A stretch of 62,427 nt of DNA from Anaerolineae bacterium. Lineage in GTDB: Bacteria; Chloroflexota; Anaerolineae; Aggregatilineales; Phototrophicaceae. This document shows positions 52,042 to 60,568 of this stretch, piece by piece. Positions within the stretch are counted from its first letter, which is position 1; each line of letters begins with the position of its first letter. Below the pieces are notes generated by a model. The model saw nothing but the letters and a program-made list of their open reading frames with translations. It made no database searches and was not told the origin of the DNA. The DNA lies in the NCBI GenBank assembly GCA_019912965.1, contig JAIOHM010000144.1, forward strand, positions 1 to 62,427, written 5' to 3'. The translations under genes and the position numbers were made by a program.

Positions 52042-54210
52042 ATGAACCCAGTGAATATCACGCGGTGGCGGGACGCGGCAGTGCTGGTGAGCCTCAGCAT
52101 TGGACTGGCTGCCCAGCGCATTCGCTTCGAGTCTTACGAATCTGAAAAAACCGGATTGCTGCTGTTGTTGGGGGCGGTTATGGTTGCGGCATCCCTCGCT
52201 GCCTCTCGCTCCATCTGGCGGCATCCGATACTGCTGGCAGTCGGTGGGCTGCTGCTGTGGGGGCTGGTCAGCACCATTTTTGCCCTCACACCTGCTCTGA
52301 GTTTTTGGGGTGCATCTTATCGTGCTCAGGGCTGGCTGGCGCTGTTGGCAGGTTTTATCCTGATGTGGAGTGCGTCGCAGCTTTCGGATTCTGCCCGCGC
52401 CCAGATTCCTCCGTTGCTTTGCCTCATAGCCATTCCTATGTGCCTGCTGGCTTGGGTATCCCGCCTCGGCCTTGACCCGGCGCTGCCCCAGCTTGATCGT
52501 CCGGTATCGCTGGCGGGCAATGTCAATTTTTTGGATGACTGGCTGGTGATGATCCTCATCCTGATCGCACCCTTGCTGGTTGCTCCGCGTCGTTTACGTT
52601 GGTTAGGTTTGGCTACAGCCGTTCTGGTGCTGGCGACTCTGCTGATGACCGAAGGCCGCGCTGCTTTATTGAGCCTGTCAGCCGCGGCCATTTTTGCTCT
52701 GCTGGTTTGGAGCGCGATACATCGACGGCGTGGCCTGTTGATGGCTGTGGTGTCGTGTTTAATGATCGGCAGCATCTTGTATGCTGTCGGCGGGAGTATC
52801 GGGGTGCGTTTATTCACACTGGATGACCCCGCCCGCACCGCCATGTGGAAGGATGGCCTATCGCTCATCGGGCAAATGACCATCCCATTTACCGATGCCC
52901 ACCAGACGCCCGACTCTTCGGCAGCATTACGCCCGCTGCTGGGTTATGGTCTGGATAATCTGGAACAAACTCACCCGCGCCTGATCGAATCCCCTTACTA
53001 TTTCTCTTCATGGATTGACCGTTTTCACAACCAGATGCTCGACGCCATTTTGAGCCTCGGTTGGCCGGGACTGCTGCTTCACCTCGGCATTTATCTTGCC
53101 GCCCTGTTGACAGGATTACGGGCACTCGGTCTGCTGTCCACCCGCCGCGCTGGGATGGGATTGTTCATTAGTCTGGTTTTAGGGTGTTTGATCGGGCTGG
53201 GATTGGCAGCATTCGTGCAGGTGGAATTGGCTCCCATAGGTGCGGGATTGGGCGGATTTGTCGGTCTGCTCGGCTGGCTGACATGGAAAGCTTTTACAGC
53301 ACAGGGAGTAGGGGAAGGTCTCAGACCCTCCCCTATGGAAAAATCACCCAACATCATAATTCTGGTCACGCTGCTTGCCCTCATCATCCAGCAGTGGATC
53401 GCTAACCAGTTTGGCTTCACCCAAACGCTCAGTCAAACGCTGTGGTGGGTTGCGCTTGGCCTGCTGATACGCGAAACCGGGAGCGGTATTTTTCCCGTCA
53501 ATCAGGCACAGATGAATAACGACAAGGGCGGATTAGCCATCATTCCCGGTCTGTTCCTCATTCACAGTCTGGGAACGTTCCCGCTTGGCCTTCAATATGC
53601 CGGGTTGCCCTCATTATTGGGTGTGGCCTTGGTAACCGTTGCCCTCGGCGGCTGGACGCTGGGCATGGATAAACGCGGATGGATGGTGCTGCTTATTTGC
53701 GGCCTGACCGTGACACTATTGCGGAGCATCAGTGCAGGGTTATTAGGGCAGGGGACTGGAATCAGTCTGGTTTTAGGGGCAGGATTGCTGGCGATGAGCG
53801 GCCTGTTGATGGTTGTAGTAGCGGTTCTCTGGCTGGTGCGGAAACTGCCGGAAAATAACGATTTCCCGCTTTCGCTTTCCCGCTGGCGCTGGCTGCTGCT
53901 CACCGTTTGTCTGTTAATTGGTGTGCTGCTCTATGTCGTACCTTATACCGGCGCGGCGCTCCACCGGATTGGCGATACACTGGCGGCGGATGGAAAAACC
54001 GCAGCGGCTTTATACAGCCTCGATCTTGCCTTGCTCTACACCCCCGTAGACAGCCGCGTTTACCTCAGCCGTGCCCATGTTTACCTGTCAACCAATACAC
54101 CATCCGGTTTGGAAGCCGCCCGACAGGAATTGAATCGGCTGTTTCAGGATGCCCCCTTCATGGCAAACACCCGTAATGTCTACGATTTGCGTCCGGTGTT
54201 GAGGGAATAA
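52042..54210 (+). CDS. O-antigen ligase-like polytopic membrane protein
   Basis: A 722-residue protein with about fourteen hydrophobic segments and a C-terminal soluble part with TPR-like helices (AALYSLDLALLYTPVDSRVY). The central loop GLDNLEQTHPRLIESPYYFS then WIDRFHNQMLDAILSLGWPG, with its His-rich pattern, is typical of the Wzy/WaaL O-antigen ligase superfamily, which joins glycans to lipid or protein. A family-2 palindrome (53308-53336) is read in frame as VGEGLRPSPMEKS in one loop. The start at 52042 is chosen; an upstream frame to 51919 crosses the divergent gene's leader. Confidence 0.8.
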   Translation: MNPVNITRWRDAAVLVSLSIGLAAQRIRFESYESEKTGLLLLLGAVMVAASLAASRSIWRHPILLAVGGLLLWGLVSTIFALTPALSFWGASYRAQGWLALLAGFILMWSASQLSDSARAQIPPLLCLIAIPMCLLAWVSRLGLDPALPQLDRPVSLAGNVNFLDDWLVMILILIAPLLVAPRRLRWLGLATAVLVLATLLMTEGRAALLSLSAAAIFALLVWSAIHRRRGLLMAVVSCLMIGSILYAVGGSIGVRLFTLDDPARTAMWKDGLSLIGQMTIPFTDAHQTPDSSAALRPLLGYGLDNLEQTHPRLIESPYYFSSWIDRFHNQMLDAILSLGWPGLLLHLGIYLAALLTGLRALGLLSTRRAGMGLFISLVLGCLIGLGLAAFVQVELAPIGAGLGGFVGLLGWLTWKAFTAQGVGEGLRPSPMEKSPNIIILVTLLALIIQQWIANQFGFTQTLSQTLWWVALGLLIRETGSGIFPVNQAQMNNDKGGLAIIPGLFLIHSLGTFPLGLQYAGLPSLLGVALVTVALGGWTLGMDKRGWMVLLICGLTVTLLRSISAGLLGQGTGISLVLGAGLLAMSGLLMVVVAVLWLVRKLPENNDFPLSLSRWRWLLLTVCLLIGVLLYVVPYTGAALHRIGDTLAADGKTAAALYSLDLALLYTPVDSRVYLSRAHVYLSTNTPSGLEAARQELNRLFQDAPFMANTRNVYDLRPVLRE
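53308..53336. repeat. Family-2 palindrome inside the ligase-like gene
   Basis: GTAGGGGAAGGTCTCAGACC then CTCCCCTAT, closely similar to the palindromes at 14481 and 47452, but here inside a coding sequence, giving GEGLRPSPME in a loop. Confidence 0.7.
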
Positions 54211-54263
54211 AACCCGGTGCTGTCAGAAAAAACGGCTTCCATAAAGCACGCTGTAAATAAAAA

Positions 54264-54286
54264 GGACACATCTGCAAGATATGTCC
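54264..54286 (-). terminator. Terminator for the small membrane protein gene
   Basis: On the minus strand, GGACATATCT pairs with AGATGTGTCC (one mismatch) around three bases, followed by TTTTTATTT. It lies about 30 bases past the stop of the gene at 54317-54580. Confidence 0.75.
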
Positions 54287-54316
54287 CACGAATAGCTAAC
54301 GGTCAGCGACGAGCGA

Positions 54317-54580
54317 CTAATTTCCGGTTTCGTTTTTGGATTTCTCGGCTGTTGGTTCGGTTTCCTCGTCCTGATCTTCCCAACTGATAATCCACACACA
54401 TGCACCAGCGACCAGAATAGTTGCCACGATCAGCGCCGCCCATTGGGTTGCCAGCAAGCCCACATCACGCGCCTCAATCAACAGCAGGATAACCATACCC
54501 AGCGAAAGGACAATCCAAGCAGCCAGACGTGGATGCAGAAGCGCCCATTTCACCAGCGGTATTTTGGCAAGTTGATTCAT
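54317..54580 (-). CDS. Small two-helix membrane protein
   Basis: An 87-residue protein: a short basic start (NQLAKIPLVKWALLHPRL), two membrane segments (AAWIVLSLGMVILLLIEA and WAALIVATILVAGACVWII) and an acidic hydrophilic tail (SWEDQDEETEPTAEKSKNET). No family recognised. GGAG lies about eight bases before the ATG, and an intrinsic terminator follows, so it is an independent gene. Confidence 0.65.
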   Translation of the reverse strand: MNQLAKIPLVKWALLHPRLAAWIVLSLGMVILLLIEARDVGLLATQWAALIVATILVAGACVWIISWEDQDEETEPTAEKSKNETGN

Positions 54581-54680
54581 ATTAAATACTCCAAAGCTAC
54601 GCCCTGCCTATAATACTGCATTCTCCGACACTTGGAAACCGCCCGTTATCCCAAACGCAGGGCGGTACATGGGTATAGAC

Positions 54681-55226
54681 TCATCCTTTGGATGGGCGTG
54701 GCGGCAGTTGACCGATGTTATATCCCAGATGGATGAGCGCTTTTGTGGCGGCTTCCGCGACGGTTGAATCGTCCTGAAAGCGGCGGTCTTGATCGTTGTA
54801 AAGGGCCAGCAGCGCCGGGATAGCCCGCGCATCCCCTAACTGCTGCATCGCCAACACCCCGCTGCGCCGCACATCCACATCAGCGGATTCGAGTGCAGCT
54901 TCCAGTCTGGCGAAATGATCGTGTCCCAGCCGTGTCAGCGCGAACGCCGCCCATACCACCAACTGTGGATTATCATCCTTCAGCAGCGGTTTCAGATACG
55001 GCACAGCCGCCGCGTCACCGATGTTGCCCAAAGCATTAGCGGCTGCCCCGCGCACGCCCACATGTTCATCTTGCAGCAAATCAATCAGGGGTTCAATCGC
55101 CCGCGCGTCGCCCACTTGCCCCAGCAAGTAAGCCACGAACTGCCGGAGTTGTTCATCCGGGCTGCTCAACAGCCGTATAGCACCTTCAATATCGGGTTTG
55201 GGATCGAGATCAGGATGGGAGGGCAT
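54681..55226 (-). CDS. HEAT repeat protein
   Basis: A 181-residue soluble protein of about four to five PBS-lyase-type HEAT repeats (GDARAIEPLIDLLQDEHVGV, GDAAAVPYLKPLLKDDNPQL, GDARAIPALLALYNDQ). These form a curved helical scaffold for protein binding. The ATG at 55226 has AGGTG five bases upstream and begins seven bases after the TrpC-like stop, so the two are an operon. A hairpin ACCGCCC/GGGCGGT lies shortly after the stop. Confidence 0.85.
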   Translation of the reverse strand: MPSHPDLDPKPDIEGAIRLLSSPDEQLRQFVAYLLGQVGDARAIEPLIDLLQDEHVGVRGAAANALGNIGDAAAVPYLKPLLKDDNPQLVVWAAFALTRLGHDHFARLEAALESADVDVRRSGVLAMQQLGDARAIPALLALYNDQDRRFQDDSTVAEAATKALIHLGYNIGQLPPRPSKG

Positions 55227-55232
55227 AAACAC

Positions 55233-56036
55233 CTAAAAGGGATTGTGTGAACGGCGAAGCGCATAATGCAGGTCGGCAACTTGGGTGGCGTCATCCAGCA
55301 GATGTTCATCAATCAGCACGGCATCTACCCCTAGGCTGACCGCCGCCTGAACTTCATCAATAGTCTTAAGACCTTCCGTGACCATCACCCGGATATTGGG
55401 CGGTGCTAACGGACGAATCCGCCAGCCTGAACCACCATCCAGTGCGCGGAAGTCGCGCGGGTGAATGCCAATCACATACGGGCTGAGCTTCAGTGCATGT
55501 TCCAGTTCAGCCGAATTGTGAACCTCGACAATCGCCGTCATGCGGTTGCGCTGTGTGGCGGAAACCAGTGTCCGCAAAGCCGAAGGTTCAAGGATGCCCG
55601 CGCGCAGCATCAATGCCGAAGCCCCTGCTGCCCGCGCTTCGACAATCTGATATTCGTCCAGAAAGTAATCCTGGCTGATGACCGGAACGCTGACCGCCCG
55701 CGAAACCAGCACCAGATCATCCAGCCCGCCCTGATACAGGGTTTCGTCAGTGAACAATGCCACCGCGTCCGCCCCGTTTTTCACCAGTTTCACCGCCGAG
55801 GCTACCGGGTCATAACCACCCCGTCGCGGTTCGGTGTCTGGTGCATATTTAATCTGCCCGATCAGCATCACTGGCGCGTCCTGCATGACCGAACTGAGCA
55901 CAGGCTGTGGGCGCTTTTGCATACTTGCCAGTGCGCGTACCGCCTCAATCGGCGTTTTAGCTTTACGCTCCTGCAAATACTGGCGTTTGGCCGCCAGAAT
56001 AACATCCAGTTGTGGTGTCAATTCTTTAGTCGCCAT
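55233..56036 (-). CDS. trpC: TrpC-fold protein (indole-3-glycerol phosphate synthase family) with altered active site
   Basis: A 267-residue TIM barrel clearly of the TrpC family: YDPVASAVKLVKNGADAVAL, FTDETLYQGGLDDL, VPVISQDYFLDEYQIVEARA and IVEVHNSAELEHAL align along the length. Yet residues used by the enzyme differ: the lysine of KDF is glutamine (SQDYF), the asparagine of INxRDL is histidine (IHPRDF), the serine of ESG is glutamate (VTEGLKT), and the glutamate before the SPS lysine is glutamine. The name is therefore a family name; tryptophan synthesis is doubtful. It is followed by a HEAT-repeat gene, not other trp genes. Start at 56036 is the family-like choice; 56132 is possible. Confidence 0.8.
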   Translation of the reverse strand: MATKELTPQLDVILAAKRQYLQERKAKTPIEAVRALASMQKRPQPVLSSVMQDAPVMLIGQIKYAPDTEPRRGGYDPVASAVKLVKNGADAVALFTDETLYQGGLDDLVLVSRAVSVPVISQDYFLDEYQIVEARAAGASALMLRAGILEPSALRTLVSATQRNRMTAIVEVHNSAELEHALKLSPYVIGIHPRDFRALDGGSGWRIRPLAPPNIRVMVTEGLKTIDEVQAAVSLGVDAVLIDEHLLDDATQVADLHYALRRSHNPF

Positions 56037-56360
56037 AATAGGTGCGGCAACTCCTCGGTTTTTGGGGTGGTTACCCCCTTCGGAAATTTCAGTTCCTTTA
56101 TATTCTAAATGCATTTCTGCTTTTTGTGGCATCTTCTATAGACGAAACTTCTCAAATTTACATTCGATTTTTCTAACCAGATCACATTTTGGTGCGGCAA
56201 TATGCCCATAAATGGGTATTAGGATTTTCGCTTCCTCCCTCAAATGCTGATAGGTAGAGAATTATTACCAAAATTTCACAAACCACAACGCCCTGCTCAT
56301 ATTATCGAGGTTATATAATGTTAATATGAAATACCTGACCGATAATGTGAGGAGTTATTG

Positions 56361-56711
56361 ATGAAACGGATTCTATTGATTGAAGATGATTCGGTCTTGC
56401 GGGATATAATTGGCGAGACACTCACGCTTGAAGGATTCAACCCCATCCTTGCCAACAGCGTTTTTCAGGGGCTTGAACTGGCTGCCCAACAACCGCCGGA
56501 TTTAATCCTGTGTGATTGGTCGCTGCCCGATGGCAGTGCCCTGGATGTGCTTCAGGCCTTCCACAACGGCAATGTCGTAATCATAACAGGTCATGCCTCG
56601 GTGGATAAAATGGATATGGCGCTATCGCACGGCGCACAGGGCTATTTGATGAAACCCTTCACCCGTCACGAACTCATCGGCGCGGTCTGTCGTGCATTAG
56701 GTATCATCTGA
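56361..56711 (+). CDS. Single-domain response regulator
   Basis: A 116-residue receiver with no output domain. The acid pair is in LLIEDDSVLRD, the phosphorylated aspartate is in LILCDWSLPDG (near 53), the switch threonine in VIITGHAS and the lysine in YLMKPF. CheY-like, so it may pass phosphate or bind a target protein. GAGGAG precedes the second of two adjacent ATG/TTG codons. The orphan kinase at 34437 is one possible partner, without direct evidence. Confidence 0.9.
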   Translation: MKRILLIEDDSVLRDIIGETLTLEGFNPILANSVFQGLELAAQQPPDLILCDWSLPDGSALDVLQAFHNGNVVIITGHASVDKMDMALSHGAQGYLMKPFTRHELIGAVCRALGII

Positions 56712-56844
56712 TGTCTGACTTCTTAAGGCACGGCTGAACGATTTTGCGGTGTTTAATAGATGAAAAGTACGTTTGTCTTTGGTTTCATGCCTATGGTAAG
56801 ATGGATTGAGCCACAATCGGCTTGACCAAGTTAGAGGATGACCA

Positions 56845-57138
56845 ATGGCTTTATCGCATGACGAAGTTCGGCGCATTGCAGAGCTGGCGAAACTGGACTT
56901 GACCGATGACGAAGTGGCGCTCTATGCAGGGCAGCTTTCTCACATCCTCGATTATTTCCAGAAGTTGCAGCAAATCGACACCTCACAGATTCCGCCCACC
57001 GCCTCCGTATTGCCGTTACGCAATGTCCTGCGTGAAGATGTCGCCTTGCCCGCCCTGTCTGTCGGACAGGTGATCGCCAATGCGCCAGATGCCGAAGATA
57101 ACCAGTTCCGCGTGAGTGCGGTGCTGGGTGATGAATGA
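56845..57138 (+). CDS. gatC: Asp-tRNA(Asn)/Glu-tRNA(Gln) amidotransferase subunit C
   Basis: A 97-residue GatC, the small belt subunit of the GatCAB complex that makes Gln-tRNA or Asn-tRNA from misacylated forms. The sequence SHDEVRRIAELAKLDLTDDE, LSHILDYFQKLQQIDTS and LREDVALPALSVGQVIANAP is the classic family pattern, and the end is FRVSAVLG. GAGGATGACC precedes the ATG. gatA and gatB are not adjacent. Confidence 0.95.
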   Translation: MALSHDEVRRIAELAKLDLTDDEVALYAGQLSHILDYFQKLQQIDTSQIPPTASVLPLRNVLREDVALPALSVGQVIANAPDAEDNQFRVSAVLGDE

Positions 57139-57175
57139 ACGTACTTTATTCGTTCCTGGTTGAGAGAGCAACTGT

Positions 57176-57994
57176 ATGCCCAACAAACGACTGCTGGTGA
57201 TTGAAGACGATTACGATGTGGCCGAGATGCTGGTGATGTATTTCACCTCCCATCAGTACGAGGTCTTCCATGCCGATTCCGGTTTGGTTGGCGTCGAAAT
57301 GGCGCGCACTAAATATCCACAGCTTATTATGCTGGATGTGATGATGCCGGATATTGACGGCTACGAAGTCTGTAACCGCATCCGGCAGGCCACCCTCACC
57401 AAATACATTCCCATTATCTTCCTGACGCAGCGTGACGAACGTGCCAACAAGGTGAAAGGGCTGGAACTGGGTGCGGATGACTACATCACCAAGCCCTTTG
57501 ATGTAGATGAACTGCGCCTCCGGGTACAGGGCGCTATTCGCCGTGCCACCCGCGAAAATCTGCATGAGGCACGTACCGGGCTGCCGACCGGGCAGTTGGT
57601 GACGGAAGAACTGGAACGGCGGGGCTATCTGGATAAGCCATTTTCTGAACTGCATCTGGGCTTGGAAGGCTTCAAAACCTACTGTGATGTATATGGTTTT
57701 CTGGCGGGCAACGAAGTTATTGCTCATGCCGCCAAGATTGTCCAGCAGGTCGTCAGCGAATTGGGTACGACCGACGATTTTATCGGCCTGATCGACGATC
57801 ATTTTATCTTGCTTACCGGGACACGGGACACCACCGAGATTGAAGAAAAAATTCGGCAGAAATTTGCCGAGGGCATCAAGGCGTTTTATTCCTTTGCCGA
57901 TGTGGATCGGGGCGGGTTGCTCCTCGAACCCGGCACAGAGCGCGAAAAACTGGTGCCTATTATGGTAGTCAATTCGCTGCAAGCGTCGGTTTGA
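57176..57994 (+). CDS. Response regulator with degenerate GGDEF-like domain
   Basis: A 272-residue protein. Residues 1-125 are a full receiver (LLVIEDDYDVAEML, IMLDVMMPDIDGYEV with the phosphorylated aspartate, FLTQRDE, DYITKPFD). Residues 130-270 look like a diguanylate cyclase domain that has lost its catalytic motif: TGLPTG at the start matches the usual LTGLPNR, but GG(D/E)EF is replaced by LIDDHFILL. So it cannot make cyclic di-GMP and probably binds a ligand or partner. It lies just after gatC and just before the FHA-FHA-TIR gene on the same strand. Confidence 0.85.
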   Translation: MPNKRLLVIEDDYDVAEMLVMYFTSHQYEVFHADSGLVGVEMARTKYPQLIMLDVMMPDIDGYEVCNRIRQATLTKYIPIIFLTQRDERANKVKGLELGADDYITKPFDVDELRLRVQGAIRRATRENLHEARTGLPTGQLVTEELERRGYLDKPFSELHLGLEGFKTYCDVYGFLAGNEVIAHAAKIVQQVVSELGTTDDFIGLIDDHFILLTGTRDTTEIEEKIRQKFAEGIKAFYSFADVDRGGLLLEPGTEREKLVPIMVVNSLQASV

Positions 57995-58100
57995 CGGGGG
58001 CGGATCGTCAGAGATACGTCGCTTTCGCTGATTCGCCGCATCTGCTAAGATAAGGACGGAGACGACCGAACATTTTTTGACTTTCTGACAGGCAGCCCTT

Positions 58101-59336
58101 ATGAGCCGTTTAATAATGCGGCGCGGCCCGCAGCCCGGCAAGGTTTTTGAACTCACCACCGATATTGTGACCATTGGTGGCGGTTCGAAAAATTCAGTTG
58201 TGATTATGGATAACGACGTAAGTCGTGATCACTGTAAACTCATCCGCGTGATGGCCGATTATGAGGTGCAAGACCTCAACTCGGTGCGCGGCACATTCGT
58301 CAGCGGTCAGCGCGTGCGGGATGGTTGGGTGCTCAAGCCGGGTGACCTGATCGAATTGGGCGAAAACGTCATGCTGGAATATGAACGCGCCAGCATCAAC
58401 GTTGAATTGCAAAAAGTTGATTTGCCCGCACCAACTCGGCACTCGGAAAAACCCTCCCCGGATGCTGCGCCCTCGCTGGTGATGAAGGTCGGGCCAAAAC
58501 CGGGCAATATCTACCCCTTGACCGACCGTAAAGTTACCATTGGCCGTGACCTGACCAACGACATCGTGATTCAGGATCCCGAAATCAGCCGCTTTCATCT
58601 GGTGCTCAAATGGGCAGATACCAGCTATCAGATTCAAGAACTCGGTTCGACCAATGGCACAATGGTCAATGGCAATGTCCTGCCGCCCGCCACACCAACC
58701 CCCTTGCACGCCAACGATGCAGTACAGATCGCCACCAGCATCGAACTGATTTATACGTGGCAGCCGGACGATATTAAGATCGAAGCGCCAAAGGCCGTTA
58801 CCCCGCCGCCCAAGCGCCCCTCACCTAAGCAGACTACCAAACTCACCACTTCCGAACAACCGGTTGCGGATTCAAAACCCTTTGGCATCACCACCAAACG
58901 GCAGACCAGCCGCCTCGGCACAGGCTTACAGCCCGGTTCGCTGGTTGACCATGTGTTCATCACTTATGCCCGCCCTGAATGGGAATCGATTGTGGCATTG
59001 ATGGCCGTCACCATGCAGGATGCCGGGATGGATGTCTGGGTTGATCAGTATCTCATACAGGGTGGCGACGATTGGATGGTCGCCGTTGAACAAGCCTTGT
59101 CGGAATGCTGGTTGCTGGTGGTGGTTGTATCGCCGGAAGCCCTCGAATCGCGTTACGTTCGGCTGGCCTATCGCTACTTCTTCAACCGCGAAAAACCCAT
59201 CATCCCGCTGTTGTACGCCAATGTTGAATCGCTCCCGCTGGAACTGCGGAATTCAAAAGCCATCCGCTACAATCCACAGAACCCCGATGCAACCTTTAAA
59301 GAGCTTATGGCGGAAATCAGGAACCGCACACCATAA
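58101..59336 (+). CDS. FHA-FHA-TIR protein
   Basis: A 411-residue cytoplasmic protein. FHA1 (22-95) is degenerate: TIGGGSKNS has lost the usual arginine, and SVRGT replaces STNGT. FHA2 (145-218) is intact: VTIGRDLTND, ISRFHLVL, LGSTNGTMVNG. A Pro/Lys-rich linker (225-278) joins to a TIR domain (282-408: HVFITYARPEWESIVALMAV, DVWVDQYLIQGGDDW). In the place where TIR NADases have WxxxE it reads YVRLA (352-356), so the glutamate is alanine and NAD cleavage is unlikely. Likely a phosphothreonine-recruited scaffold. It follows a degenerate response regulator and precedes an antitoxin-MazF fusion. Confidence 0.88.
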   Translation: MSRLIMRRGPQPGKVFELTTDIVTIGGGSKNSVVIMDNDVSRDHCKLIRVMADYEVQDLNSVRGTFVSGQRVRDGWVLKPGDLIELGENVMLEYERASINVELQKVDLPAPTRHSEKPSPDAAPSLVMKVGPKPGNIYPLTDRKVTIGRDLTNDIVIQDPEISRFHLVLKWADTSYQIQELGSTNGTMVNGNVLPPATPTPLHANDAVQIATSIELIYTWQPDDIKIEAPKAVTPPPKRPSPKQTTKLTTSEQPVADSKPFGITTKRQTSRLGTGLQPGSLVDHVFITYARPEWESIVALMAVTMQDAGMDVWVDQYLIQGGDDWMVAVEQALSECWLLVVVVSPEALESRYVRLAYRYFFNREKPIIPLLYANVESLPLELRNSKAIRYNPQNPDATFKELMAEIRNRTP

Positions 59337-59360
59337 TCCGATCTGAGCGTATCATGCTGT

Positions 59361-59909
59361 ATGGGTGCAACCATAAAAACGCCTGTAGCGATCCCCAAAA
59401 CACTTTTCAATCAAGCTGAAATTCTGGCGCAGCAGCTCAATATTTCCCCGGATCAGTTATTTGAGATTGCCATTGCGGATTTCATCAGGAATCATCACGA
59501 TCAGCCCGATCCATCAGAATCGAAAGCAGAGGCGCAAACCAGTGATGGGCGATTGGTAATCAATCAAGGGAATGTGTATTGGCTGCAATTAGCCGATGCG
59601 GGCGGATTGGAACCGGGTATTCCTCATCCCCATGTAGTCATTCAGGATAATGTCTTTAATCACAGCCGTATCAACACAGTAGTGGTTTGTGCGTTGACAT
59701 CGAATATCAAGCGGGCAAGCCTGCCGGGTAATGTATTACTCGAAAGCGGTGAAGCCAATTTACCCAGACAAAGTGTTGTGGAAGTTTCGAAAGTATCGAG
59801 CGTCGATAAAACGCAGTTAGGCGAATACATCGGCTCACTATCCGAGGGGCGTATCAATCAGATATTAGCCGGTATGCAGTTCCTCCAACGCTCCTTTTTT
59901 CCCCGCTAA
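59361..59909 (+). CDS. Antitoxin-MazF fusion-like protein
   Basis: A 182-residue protein joining two parts that are normally separate. Residues 1-50 (KTPVAIPKTLFNQAEILAQQ, DQLFEIAIADFIRNHH) resemble a ribbon-helix-helix antitoxin. Residues 65-180 are a MazF/PemK-like endoribonuclease (INQGNVYWLQL, PHPHVVIQDNVFN, VVVCALTSNIKRASLPGNVL, RQSVVEVSKVSSVDKTQLGE). It lies 24 bases after the FHA-FHA-TIR gene. No separate antitoxin gene is adjacent, so the fused half may silence the toxin. The MazF part looks complete. Confidence 0.8.
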   Translation: MGATIKTPVAIPKTLFNQAEILAQQLNISPDQLFEIAIADFIRNHHDQPDPSESKAEAQTSDGRLVINQGNVYWLQLADAGGLEPGIPHPHVVIQDNVFNHSRINTVVVCALTSNIKRASLPGNVLLESGEANLPRQSVVEVSKVSSVDKTQLGEYIGSLSEGRINQILAGMQFLQRSFFPR

Positions 59910-59964
59910 TGAAGCGAAACTACTCGTCAGGGTGAATACATTGCACCCCGAACACCGCCGCATG

Positions 59965-60450
59965 CTACGTGGCCAGCCGCCTGCCTATCCAAAAGAACAA
60001 CGGCAGCAGGGCAAGTAAAACAATCCCAACTATGAGGGTTGCCAATGCCAATTCAGCCCATTGAATATCCCCATTAGCAATGGCTTGAGCGAGGATGATG
60101 GTATTGATGGGAATCAGTCCAAACAACCCGGTGAGCAGCCCCGGAGCGTATCTTCGGAGCAGGATCGTAGCAGCGAGATGCGGGACAAATATATTCAGGA
60201 TCATGGTGCCAAGAAAACCGAAGAAAATGAATTTCCACAGCCAGATCGAGGGAAACGCAATGGCAAGAAATGTGGATAAATAGGCGAGAACGGTCACGCA
60301 CAGAACGGTAAAATAAAATTCGTTTGGCGCAACGGGTTTATGAAAGCGTCCAACCCGCTGCGACCATTTTGGTAACCAGATGGCCTCCTCCAGATTGTGC
60401 AGCGTGATCGCCATCGGGAAAAATATCCACATAAGATAAGCAGTGGTCAT
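59965..60450 (-). CDS. HXXEE domain membrane protein
   Basis: A 161-residue protein with about five membrane segments. ITLHNLEEAIWLPKWSQRVG has the HNLEE motif (HxxEE) near residue 18 that defines the family; histidines in VPHLAATILLRRYAPGLLTG may complete a metal site. Function unknown. AAAGGCAAGATC precedes the ATG. Confidence 0.85.
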   Translation of the reverse strand: MTTAYLMWIFFPMAITLHNLEEAIWLPKWSQRVGRFHKPVAPNEFYFTVLCVTVLAYLSTFLAIAFPSIWLWKFIFFGFLGTMILNIFVPHLAATILLRRYAPGLLTGLFGLIPINTIILAQAIANGDIQWAELALATLIVGIVLLALLPLFFWIGRRLAT

Positions 60451-60568
60451 GATCTTGCCTTTGTTTATGGAATGTTCTCGATTTTAGCGACCCATTTTTT
60501 GATAGGCCATTTCAATAAACGGAGAAGTAGTAGTTTCAGGTAAATATCCTTGCAAAAGTCGGTTTTCC

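Noticed and set aside
57146..58174. Long open frame (342 codons) on the minus strand
   Set aside because: It lies entirely opposite the receiver/GGDEF gene and the start of the FHA-FHA-TIR gene, both of which have clear family motifs; its translation is His/Gln-rich with no domain.
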